DNA from: CALMKX01 sp036274895
GTDB lineage: Bacteria; Acidobacteriota; Thermoanaerobaculia; Multivoradales; SZUA-115
DNA length: 64,000 nt
Direction: 5' to 3'
Assembly (NCBI GenBank): GCA_036274895.1
Contig: DASUEU010000049.1
Span: forward strand, 248,001-312,000
The notes under the pieces are model-generated. The model was not told the DNA's origin. It worked only from the letters and a program-made list of their open reading frames with translations, and did no database searches. Positions 49,184 through 57,398 of this stretch are shown here, one piece after another. How positions within the stretch are numbered: position 1 is the first letter of the stretch; each line of letters opens with the position of its first letter. Made by a program: the position numbers and the translations under genes.

Positions 49184-50959
49184 ATGACCATTGCCTTCGT
49201 GCTCGCGATCCTGGTGATCGCCGGGATCCTCTTCTGCTTCGAGCGGATCCCGGTCGACATGGTCGCCCTCGGTGTGATGGTGGCGCTGCTCCTCGGCAAG
49301 GTGCTGACCATCGAGGAAGTGCTGAAGGGTCTCTCCAGCGAGCCGGTCATCGTCATCGCTGGCCTCTTCGTGCTCACTGCCGGCCTGCGTTCGAGCGGCG
49401 CCATGGATCTGCTGGTCGACGGGGTGAAGCGGTTGGGCGGCGGCAACACCCGCCGGACCCTCTCGATCCTCCTGCTGGTCGTGGCGGCGGTCTCAGGCTT
49501 CATGAACAACACCACCTGCACGGCGGTCTTCCTGCCGGTGGGCCTGGCTCTTGCCAAGACCAGCGGCATCCCCCCGTCGCGAGTCCTCATGCCGCTGGCG
49601 TTCGCGTCGATCCTCGGCGGCACCATCACCCTGATCGGCACCTCGACCAACGTCATCGTCAGCGGACTCCTGCCTCACTACGGGCAGAAGGCCCTCGGGA
49701 TGTTCGAGCTGTCGCCGATCGGGGTACCCCTCGCGATCCTCGGCCTGGTCTACCTGATCTTTCTCTCCGAGCGCCTGCTGCCGTCACGCGGCGAGGCCGA
49801 GCTGGGCGAGCAGTACCACATCGGTGACTTCCTGACCGAGCTGGTCGTGCTACCGACCTCACCCCTGGTCGGCCAGAGTCTGGCCGAGGCTGGGCTGGGA
49901 CAGCGCTATGACCTCAACTTGCTGGCGGTCGAGCGCAGCGGTTCCTGGACCACTCCCGAGCCGGAGGACCGGCTCGAAGCCGGTGATCAGCTGCTGGTCG
50001 AAGGCAAGGTCGAGACCCTGCTGAGACTCGGGGAGACCGCCGGATTGGCGATCCGCCGAGGGCCGGGAGAGCCTCTGCGCGCGGCCTTGCCCGGCGGCGA
50101 TGAGAACAAGCTGGTCGAGGCCTTGGTCCTGCCGCGTTCGAAGCTGGTGGGACGGACGCTCAAAGAGATCGGCTTTCGCCAGCGGTTCGGCGCCGGGGTG
50201 GTGGCGCTCAATCGGCACGGCGAGGCGGTGATGGAGAAGCTGGCGCGCATCCCCCTCCAGGTGGGCGACGTGCTGTTGGTCTTCGGTCCCGAGGACGAGC
50301 TCGAGCGGCTGCCCTCGGACGCCAACGTCCTCGTGCTCAACCAGCACACCAGCCGCAGCTACCGGCCCCGGGGCGCTTTCCTGGCGCCGTTCATCTTCTT
50401 CCTCTCTCTGGTTCTCGGATCGACGGGGTTGGTGCCCTTGGGCGGGGCGATCCTGATTGGCAGCTTCCTGCTGCTGCTGTCCCGCTCGCTCACCCCGCAG
50501 GAGGCCTATCAGTCGATCGACTGGCGCATGCTGGTGCTGATCGCCGGGATGATGGCCTATGCCACGGCACTGACCAAGACGGGCGGGGCGGCGCTGCTCG
50601 CGGAGGGCCTAAACAGCCTCCTGGGCGACGTGGGACCCCTGGCCCTGCTGGCGGGCTTCTATCTGCTGACCGTGGTGTTGACGCAGCCGATGTCGAACCA
50701 GGCGGCGGCGCTGGTGGTGCTGCCGGTGGCGATGGGGGTCGCAGCCGAAGCGGGGATCAACCCGCGAGCGATGGCGATGACCATCACCTTCGCCGCTTCG
50801 AGCTCGTTCCTCACTCCCCTGGAACCGTCCTGCCTGCTGGTCTACGGTCCCGGGCGGTATCGCTTCCTCGACTATCCCCGACTGGGTGCCGGGCTCACCC
50901 TGCTCGGCCTGTTGCTGACCCTGGCGTTGGTGCCGTGGCTCTGGCCCCTCACGCCTTGA
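49184..50959 (+). CDS. SLC13/DASS-family anion carrier with two TrkA-C domains
   Basis: The 591-residue product has two membrane blocks (about 1-205 and 390-591) flanking two RCK/TrkA-C regulatory domains (about 215-295, GQSLAEAGLGQRYDLNLLAV; and 305-380, GRTLKEIGFRQRFGAGVVAL). The first block carries SGFMNNTTCTAVFLP and LIGTSTNVIVSG, the DASS substrate/sodium motifs; the second ends with SSSFLTPLEPSCLL. Substrates in the family are sulfate, silicate or dicarboxylates. It overlaps the convergent symporter gene by 11 bases. Confidence 0.88.
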   Translation: MTIAFVLAILVIAGILFCFERIPVDMVALGVMVALLLGKVLTIEEVLKGLSSEPVIVIAGLFVLTAGLRSSGAMDLLVDGVKRLGGGNTRRTLSILLLVVAAVSGFMNNTTCTAVFLPVGLALAKTSGIPPSRVLMPLAFASILGGTITLIGTSTNVIVSGLLPHYGQKALGMFELSPIGVPLAILGLVYLIFLSERLLPSRGEAELGEQYHIGDFLTELVVLPTSPLVGQSLAEAGLGQRYDLNLLAVERSGSWTTPEPEDRLEAGDQLLVEGKVETLLRLGETAGLAIRRGPGEPLRAALPGGDENKLVEALVLPRSKLVGRTLKEIGFRQRFGAGVVALNRHGEAVMEKLARIPLQVGDVLLVFGPEDELERLPSDANVLVLNQHTSRSYRPRGAFLAPFIFFLSLVLGSTGLVPLGGAILIGSFLLLLSRSLTPQEAYQSIDWRMLVLIAGMMAYATALTKTGGAALLAEGLNSLLGDVGPLALLAGFYLLTVVLTQPMSNQAAALVVLPVAMGVAAEAGINPRAMAMTITFAASSSFLTPLEPSCLLVYGPGRYRFLDYPRLGAGLTLLGLLLTLALVPWLWPLTP

Positions 50960-52217
50960 CCTGGTGCCGCTCCTCGCCCCGCGACACCACCACCGCAGCA
51001 GCGAGGTCCCCGGTGACGTTCAAGGTGGTGCGGCACATGTCGAGGAAGCGATCCACGCCGAGGATCAAACCGATCCCTTCGACCGGGACTCCGACGCGCG
51101 TCAGGATCAAGGCCACCACCGGGATCGAGCCGGCGGGCACACCGGCGGTGCCGATGCCCCCGAGCACGCAGATGAACAAGACGGTCAGCTGGGCCGAAAG
51201 CGACAGCTCGATGCCGTAAAACTGCGCCAGGAAGAGCACCGTGACGCCTTCGAACAGGGCGGTGCCGTTCTGGTTGGCGGTGGCGCCGATGGTGAGCACG
51301 AAGCGGCTGACGTTCGACGGCAGGTGGAGGTTCTCCTCGGCCACCCGCAAGGCGGTGGGCAGAGTCGCATTGGAGGAGGCGGTGGAGAAGGCCGTGAGCA
51401 TCGCCTCCTGGATGCCGCGGAAGAAGGCCCGCGGGCTCATGCCGCCGAGCACTTTGACCGCCAGCGAATAGACCACGAACTGGTGGATGGCGAGGCCGAG
51501 GACGACCACCAACACATAGCGAGCGAGCTGCTCGAGGATGCCGTAGCCGAGCTGGGCGGTCAGCGAGAAGAGTAAGGCGAAGACGCCGATCGGGGCCGCG
51601 CTGATGACCAGGTCGATCAGCTTCATGGTCACGTCGTAGAGGCCCTCGAGGACCTCGGTGAAGCGCCGCGCGGCCTCGGTACGGGTCAGGGTCAGGCCGA
51701 TGCCGAGCATGAGGGAGAAGAACATCACCGCCAGCATGTCGCCCTGGGCGGCGGCCTTGAAGAAGTTGTCGGGCACAAGCTGAATCAGCAGGTCGATGCC
51801 GGCCTGAGGGGCCGAGGAAGCCGCCATCGACGTCCCGCGCTCTGCGGCGGCCTCCAGGAGCTTCTGGCGCTGCTCTTCGGGCAGGCCCTTGCCCGGCTCG
51901 AGGACGTTGACCAGCACCAGGCCGAGCACCACCGCGATCAGCGAGACCGAGACCGTGTAGGCGAGGGTGCGCAGGCCCATCCGCCCCAGGCTCTTCAGGT
52001 CGCCGAGGCCCGCCACCCCGAGGGTCAGGGCGGAGACGATCAGCGGGATCACCAGCATGAACAGCAGGCGCAGGAAGATCTTGCCCACCGGTTCGGCCAC
52101 GTAGCGCAGGAAACCAGCCAGCAAGGCGCTGTCGGCGAGCCAGAAGTGCGCGGCGATGCCGAGCAAGATGCCCAGTAGGCCGCCGATGAGGACGCGGGTA
52201 TGCAGCTTCGTCTTCAT
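50949..52217 (-). CDS. Dicarboxylate/amino acid:cation symporter (DAACS)
   Basis: The 422-residue product shows the family serine-rich loop AFSTASSNATLPTALRV (about 268) and GATANQNGTALFEG (NMDGT-like, about 303-316), followed by GIGTAGVPAGSIPVVALIL (about 345-363), as in GltP, DctA and GltPh. It imports glutamate, aspartate or C4-dicarboxylates with sodium or protons. It lies downstream of kup and an MFS gene on the same strand with 9 bases to the kup stop, so the three form an operon. Confidence 0.92.
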   Translation of the reverse strand: MKTKLHTRVLIGGLLGILLGIAAHFWLADSALLAGFLRYVAEPVGKIFLRLLFMLVIPLIVSALTLGVAGLGDLKSLGRMGLRTLAYTVSVSLIAVVLGLVLVNVLEPGKGLPEEQRQKLLEAAAERGTSMAASSAPQAGIDLLIQLVPDNFFKAAAQGDMLAVMFFSLMLGIGLTLTRTEAARRFTEVLEGLYDVTMKLIDLVISAAPIGVFALLFSLTAQLGYGILEQLARYVLVVVLGLAIHQFVVYSLAVKVLGGMSPRAFFRGIQEAMLTAFSTASSNATLPTALRVAEENLHLPSNVSRFVLTIGATANQNGTALFEGVTVLFLAQFYGIELSLSAQLTVLFICVLGGIGTAGVPAGSIPVVALILTRVGVPVEGIGLILGVDRFLDMCRTTLNVTGDLAAAVVVSRGEERHQVKA

Positions 52218-52226
52218 GGACCCTCG

Positions 52227-54125
52227 CTAGAGAGAAACCTGCATGCCCAGCTCGATGACCCTGTTGGGTGGCAAGCCGAAGAACGAGATCGCCGGGTTCG
52301 AGTTGCGCGACATCAGGCCGAAGAGGCGCTTGCGCCAGCGCGGGATCTGGCCGGGACCGGTCGGCAGAACGGTCTCCCTGCCGAGGTAGAAGCTGGTCCT
52401 GGCCAACTGCACGGGCTCGCCGTCGAGCACCAGGTGCGAGACCGCGGCACCGATCTGCGGCCGCTGCATGAAGCCGTGATGGACGACAATGCGGTGGAAG
52501 CCGTGGCCGAGCTCGGTGATCTCGACTCGCTGATCGCGGGCGATCTCGGGCACCGTCTCGGTCACTACCGAGAGCAGCACCACGTGCTGGTGCAGCACCT
52601 GGTTGTGCTTGAGGTGGTGGAGCAGCACCTGGGGCACGCCGCCGATCTGCCGGGTCATGAACACCGCGGTGCCGGGTACGCGGTGGATCTTGCGCGCCTC
52701 GACGTCCGCCAGGAAGGGCTCGAGGGCGACGGTGGCCGTGCCGTAGGACTGGGCCAGCAGCTGACGGCCGACCCGCCAGGTCGACATCAGCAGATAGAGG
52801 CCCAGGCCCACCACCAGAGGCACCCAGCCGCCGTGGGCCAGCTTGATCAGGTTGGCGGCGAAGAAGGGGATCTCGATGGCGAGGAAGAGGCCGGTCACCA
52901 GGCCGGCCACCGGCACGCTCCAGCCCCAGTGCAGCCGGGCGACGAAGAAGAACAGGATGCTGGTGACGATCATCGTGCCAATCACCGAGAGGCCGTAAGC
53001 CGCCGCCAGGGCCGTCGAGCTCTTGAACATGATCACCAGCACGACACAGGCGACCATCAGGGCGCTGTTGACCTTCGGCACGAAGATCTGGCCCATGAGC
53101 TTGGCCGAGGTGTGAACGATGTGCAGGCGCGGCATGTAGCCCAGGTTCACCAACTGTTGGGTCAGCGAGTACGAGGCCGAGATGAGCGCCTGGGAGGCCA
53201 CGACGGTGGCCGCCGTGGCGATGGCTACCAGCGGGTAGAGCCCCCAGCTCGGGGCCAGGGCGTAGAAGGGGTTCTCGATGGCTTCCGGGTGGGCCAGCAG
53301 ATGGGCTCCCTGGCCGAGGTAGTTGAGCAGCAGGGCGGGCATCGCGACGGTGTACCAGGCCAGCCGGATCGGCCTGCGGCCGAAGTGCCCCAGGTCGGCG
53401 TAGAGAGCCTCGCCGCCGGTAATGGCAAGCACCACGGCGGAAAGCACGAAGAAGCCCGTCGCGCCGTTGTCGGCGAAGAACCTCACGGCCCAGGCCGGGT
53501 TGAACGCCTGCACCACCGCCGGGTGGTGAAAGACGGCCATGAGCCCGAGACTGCCGATGGTGAGGAACCACACCAGGACCACCGGACCGAAGAAGTTGCC
53601 GATGGTGCCCGTACCCCGGCGCTGCACGGCGAAGAGCGCGATCAGGATGACCACCGTCACAGGCACCACGGCCTTCTCGAGGGCCGGGGTGGCGACCTTG
53701 AGCCCTTCGACGGCCGACAGCACCGAGATCGCCGGAGTGATCATGCCGTCGCCGTAGAGCAGAGCGGCGCCGAAGAGGCCGAAGGTGGTGATCAGCAGGA
53801 AGAGCCTGGGATTGAGCGTGGCGCGGTGGGTGAGCAGGGTGAGCAGGGCGAGGATTCCCCCCTGACCCTGGTGGTCGGCCCGGAGCAGGATCGTCAGGTA
53901 CTTGACGACCACCACCAGCACGAAAGACCAGATCACCAGGGAAAGCACACCGAGCACGTTGCCCGGGTTGAGGGAGAGCCCCAGCTCCTCGTGGAAGGCC
54001 TCCTTCAAGGCGTAGAGAGGGCTGGTTCCGATGTCCCCGTAGACCACGCCGAGGGCGCCCAAAGCCAGGGCGAGCAGATCCTTGCGCGAGGTTGGAGCAG
54101 AGTGCGACGGAGCGTCTTGGCTCAT
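52227..54125 (-). CDS. kup: KUP-family potassium uptake protein
   Basis: The 632-residue product begins with ALGALGVVYGDIGTSPLYAL (about 16-35), the KUP signature, has about 12 membrane segments (about 20-460) and a soluble C-terminal domain (about 465-632). These are proton-coupled potassium importers. Its ATG overlaps the stop of the upstream MFS gene. The C-terminal part includes GTAVFMTRQIGGVPQVLLHH, as usual in the family. Length is typical. Confidence 0.94.
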   Translation of the reverse strand: MSQDAPSHSAPTSRKDLLALALGALGVVYGDIGTSPLYALKEAFHEELGLSLNPGNVLGVLSLVIWSFVLVVVVKYLTILLRADHQGQGGILALLTLLTHRATLNPRLFLLITTFGLFGAALLYGDGMITPAISVLSAVEGLKVATPALEKAVVPVTVVILIALFAVQRRGTGTIGNFFGPVVLVWFLTIGSLGLMAVFHHPAVVQAFNPAWAVRFFADNGATGFFVLSAVVLAITGGEALYADLGHFGRRPIRLAWYTVAMPALLLNYLGQGAHLLAHPEAIENPFYALAPSWGLYPLVAIATAATVVASQALISASYSLTQQLVNLGYMPRLHIVHTSAKLMGQIFVPKVNSALMVACVVLVIMFKSSTALAAAYGLSVIGTMIVTSILFFFVARLHWGWSVPVAGLVTGLFLAIEIPFFAANLIKLAHGGWVPLVVGLGLYLLMSTWRVGRQLLAQSYGTATVALEPFLADVEARKIHRVPGTAVFMTRQIGGVPQVLLHHLKHNQVLHQHVVLLSVVTETVPEIARDQRVEITELGHGFHRIVVHHGFMQRPQIGAAVSHLVLDGEPVQLARTSFYLGRETVLPTGPGQIPRWRKRLFGLMSRNSNPAISFFGLPPNRVIELGMQVSL

Positions 54126-55465
54126 GCCGTTCTTTCGTCAGGGTCGGGTTCGGGCAGCCAGCGCCAGACGATGACCCCGATCACCCCGGCCACCAGGGCC
54201 ACCAGCGCCGCGGCGTGGGCGTAGGAGACGGTCGGGTTGGTGCCGGCCACCCGGGTGATCAGCAGCACGGTGACCGCGCCCGCCGAGGTGCCGATCATCC
54301 GGCCGCCGACGTTGACGGCGAAGCTCTCGCCGGTCCCGCGCAGGTGGGTCGGGTAGACCCGGGGCAGATAGTTGCCCCAGTAGCTGAACTGGCCGATCAC
54401 CAGCATGGCGCCGAAGAACACCCCCACCGAGAGGAAGGTGGGGCCATGGCTCGGCGCCAGGTAGAAGACCACCGGCAGCACCACGGCCGCCGGTAACAGG
54501 AAGAGTCCCAGGAGCTTGCGTCGGCTCACGATGTAGATGGCGAGGACGGCCAACAGGATACGGCCGACCAGCCCGCCGATCTCCTGGACGAACTGGAGGT
54601 TGGCGCGAGCTCCCTCCTGGGCCGGCCGGGGAAGGTCCTTCACCCCTTCCAAGCCCGTGACGATGCTAGGCCCCTGCTGGATAGCGCCGAAGGCGAAGGC
54701 GAAGCCCACTGCAGAGAGGATCGCGGCGACGATCGTGGCGCGCCGCAATCGAGGGGTGAAGAGCTCGAAGAAGCTTGGCCGGGCCAGGGTGCCGGCGGCC
54801 TTCTTCTCGCGCCAGATCGGTGACTCCGGCAACCAGGGGCGGACCAGGATCAGCGGTAGGGCAGGGATCAGGCCCGAGATCAGGGCATAGCGCCAGGGCT
54901 GGTGGCCGCCGGCGATGGCGGGGAGCTTGGCGGCCAGGCCGCTGGCGAGGAACTTGTAGACCAACGAAACCAGCAGGCCGCCGACCGAGGCGAAGGCCTG
55001 AGTGATGCCGAGCACCTTCTCGCGCAAGCGGGGCTCCGGGAAGAGCTCGGCCAGCCAGGCGATGCCCGCCACGAACTCCACACAGACGCCGACGAAGGTG
55101 GTGCAGCGCAGGACGAGCAGCATCTCGGGGGAGGTGGCGAAGCCGGCGGCGAAGGCGGAGACCGCGTACAGCAGGATGCTCCAGACCAGCACCCGGCGGC
55201 GGCCGAACCAGTCCGTCAGATAACCGCCCAGCATGCCGAAGAGGCCGCCGCAGACCGCCGGAACGTAGAACAGGAGGGCCGCCCAGCGGCTGAACTCGGG
55301 GCTGCCGGGTGTTGCCCCGACCAGCTCGGCCAGGGCCGGGCGCACGATCAGCGGCAGCATCAGCAGCTCGTAGGTGTCGAACAGGAAGCCGAGCGCGGCG
55401 ATGGCGCAGATCAACCACTGGCGCCCGGTCAAGCGCAGTGGGGCGGAGGCGGGCTCAGAGCTCAT
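54122..55465 (-). CDS. Major facilitator superfamily transporter
   Basis: The 447-residue product has 12 hydrophobic segments and the loop 2-3 motif GGYLTDWFGRRRVLVWS (about 84-100), with PEPRLREKVLGIT in the middle loop. It resembles the sugar/organic-acid (MHS/SHS-like) branch. Substrate is unknown. It is the first gene of the MFS-kup-DAACS operon; TAGGAT at 55518-55513 is a possible -10 about 48 bases upstream. The 3' end overlaps kup by 4 bases. Confidence 0.88.
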   Translation of the reverse strand: MSSEPASAPLRLTGRQWLICAIAALGFLFDTYELLMLPLIVRPALAELVGATPGSPEFSRWAALLFYVPAVCGGLFGMLGGYLTDWFGRRRVLVWSILLYAVSAFAAGFATSPEMLLVLRCTTFVGVCVEFVAGIAWLAELFPEPRLREKVLGITQAFASVGGLLVSLVYKFLASGLAAKLPAIAGGHQPWRYALISGLIPALPLILVRPWLPESPIWREKKAAGTLARPSFFELFTPRLRRATIVAAILSAVGFAFAFGAIQQGPSIVTGLEGVKDLPRPAQEGARANLQFVQEIGGLVGRILLAVLAIYIVSRRKLLGLFLLPAAVVLPVVFYLAPSHGPTFLSVGVFFGAMLVIGQFSYWGNYLPRVYPTHLRGTGESFAVNVGGRMIGTSAGAVTVLLITRVAGTNPTVSYAHAAALVALVAGVIGVIVWRWLPEPDPDERTA

Positions 55466-55644
55466 GGGCGGGCCTTTCGCGGGGAGGGAGGGTCAGGGGG
55501 TCGGTGTGCGGGATCCTACCGCTTTCTGGTTGATCGCGATTCGGAGGAGGACGAGGCACCGACTGTTGGCATAATGCGGCGCCTAGTCTAGACCACAGTT
55601 CCGGAGCCTGCGACCAGCCGCGGGAAACCAGGGAAGGGGAGCGG

Positions 55645-57285
55645 ATGAGCACGAGCCAAAGGTGGGGCACACGCATCGGCCTGGTGCTGGCGGTGGCCGG
55701 CAACGCCGTCGGCCTGGGTAACTTCCTGCGCTTCCCGGCGCAGGCGGCGCAAAACGGCGGGGGAGCCTTCCTGATCCCCTACCTGGTGTCGTTTCTGCTC
55801 ATGGGCCTGCCCCTGCTGTGGGTGGAATGGGCCATCGGCCGCCACGGCGGACAGTTCGGGCACCATTCCGCCCCTGGCCTGCTGGATCGCATGGGCAAGG
55901 GGCGCTGGCTGAAGTACCTCGGGGTCTTCGGCCTGTTCACCAATCTCACGGTGGCGGCCTACTACTGCTACATCGAGTCCTGGGCCCTCGCCTACGTCTG
56001 GCACTCCTTAGTCGGCACCTTCCAGGCCACCAGCCCCACCGAGTTCTTCCCCGCCTACCTCGGGGTGCACGCCGGCTCCCTCTTCGCTGTCCCACCCGAG
56101 GCCCTGTTCTGGTTCCTGGTCACCCTCGGCCTCAACGTCTGGATCCTCTCGCGGGGGCTTGCCGGGGGCATCGAGCTGGCCGCCAAGATCGGCATGCCCC
56201 TGCTGATCGGCTTCGGGATCGTCCTCGCCATCAAGGGCCTGATGCTCACCCCGGGCGACCCCGGGGTGGTCCAGAGCGCGGCCAGCGGCCTCAACTTCGT
56301 CTGGCAGCCCAAGCTCGACAGCCTCACCAACCCGAGCACCTGGCTGGCGGCCGCCGGCCAGGTCTTCTTCACCCTCTCGGTGGGCACCGGCTCGATCGTC
56401 TGCTACGCGGCCTACCTGCGACGTGACGAGGACATCGCCTTGAACGCCGCCTCCGCGGGCTGGATGAACGAGTTCGTCGAAGTGGTGCTGGGCAGCGCGA
56501 TCTTGATCCCCATCGCCACCGCTTACCTGGGCCTCGCTGCGGTCACGGCGGCCACCAGCGGCGGCAGCGGCTTCGGCCTGGGTTTCCTCACCTTGCCGAC
56601 CCTGTTCAACAACTGGGGGTGGTTCGCCCCCATCGCCGGGGCCTTGTGGTTCGGCCTGCTGTTCTTCGCCGGCATCACCTCATCGCTGGCCATGGGCCAG
56701 CCGCTGATCTCCTTCATGGAGGACGAATACCAGGTGCCGCGCAAGAGGGCGGCGGCCCTGTTCGGGGGCCTGACCCTGCTGCTCGGCTTCTTCTGCGTCT
56801 GGCTCTACCCGGGAGGGGCCTTCGACGAGTTCGATTTCTGGAGCGGCACCTTCGCCCTGGTGGTCTTCGCCCTCGGGGAGGCGATCATCTTCGCCTGGGT
56901 CTTCGGCATGGAGCGCGGCTGGGAGGAGATCACCCGCGGCGCCGACATGGCGGTGCCGCGGATCTTCCGCTTCGTCATCAAGTACGTGACGCCGGCCTTC
57001 ATCTTGCTGGTCTTTCTCGGCGCCCTGATCAAGCCGGCGGGCGGCGACTGGGGCGCCGCCCTCTCCGGGCTGTCCTCGGGCACCGGCTGGAGCTTCGCGC
57101 CGGATAGCGTGATCGGCAAGGTCCTCCACACCGGCGTCGACGACTACCGCTGGTTCGACGAAGCGGGCCGGGCCACGCCGGAGCTGGTCAAGGACATCAC
57201 CCGCACCCTCCTCCTCGCCCTCTTCGCCGCCTGCACCTGGGTGATCTGGTACACCTGGCGCCGCCGGGAAAGGAAGTCCTCATGA
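55645..57285 (+). CDS. Sodium-dependent neurotransmitter-type (NSS) transporter
   Basis: The 546-residue product opens with RWGTRIGLVLAVAGNAVGLG then NFLRFPAQAAQNGGGAFLIP, the unwound TM1 sodium/amino-acid site of LeuT-type carriers. About 12 membrane segments follow. It imports amino acids with sodium. AAGGGGAG lies before the ATG. It overlaps by ATGA a 38-residue gene that looks like a MetS-type small subunit. Confidence 0.92.
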   Translation: MSTSQRWGTRIGLVLAVAGNAVGLGNFLRFPAQAAQNGGGAFLIPYLVSFLLMGLPLLWVEWAIGRHGGQFGHHSAPGLLDRMGKGRWLKYLGVFGLFTNLTVAAYYCYIESWALAYVWHSLVGTFQATSPTEFFPAYLGVHAGSLFAVPPEALFWFLVTLGLNVWILSRGLAGGIELAAKIGMPLLIGFGIVLAIKGLMLTPGDPGVVQSAASGLNFVWQPKLDSLTNPSTWLAAAGQVFFTLSVGTGSIVCYAAYLRRDEDIALNAASAGWMNEFVEVVLGSAILIPIATAYLGLAAVTAATSGGSGFGLGFLTLPTLFNNWGWFAPIAGALWFGLLFFAGITSSLAMGQPLISFMEDEYQVPRKRAAALFGGLTLLLGFFCVWLYPGGAFDEFDFWSGTFALVVFALGEAIIFAWVFGMERGWEEITRGADMAVPRIFRFVIKYVTPAFILLVFLGALIKPAGGDWGAALSGLSSGTGWSFAPDSVIGKVLHTGVDDYRWFDEAGRATPELVKDITRTLLLALFAACTWVIWYTWRRRERKSS

Positions 57286-57398
57286 CCACGAGCGCATGGT
57301 GGATGCTCGGCATCACCTGGACCATCATCACCATCATCACCGCCCGGCTGTTCTGGAAGGTCCTCAGGTCGCAGGGGAAGAAGTCAGCCGACGACTGA
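57282..57398 (+). CDS. MetS-like small subunit of the NSS transporter
   Basis: This 38-residue protein starts inside the stop of the NSS gene (ATGA) and has one membrane helix (about 6-27, WWMLGITWTIITIITARLF) followed by a basic tail. Single-helix small subunits (MetS) are known partners of bacterial NSS transporters such as MetP and are encoded directly after them. It is too short to be found by usual length cut-offs. Its 3' end overlaps the convergent permease gene by 35 bases. Confidence 0.75.
   Translation: MTTSAWWMLGITWTIITIITARLFWKVLRSQGKKSADD

Noticed and set aside
50872..53571. Open frame of 899 codons on the reverse strand through the DAACS and kup genes
   Set aside because: It is out of frame with both genuine carrier genes on the same strand and is Arg/Pro-rich without membrane segments.
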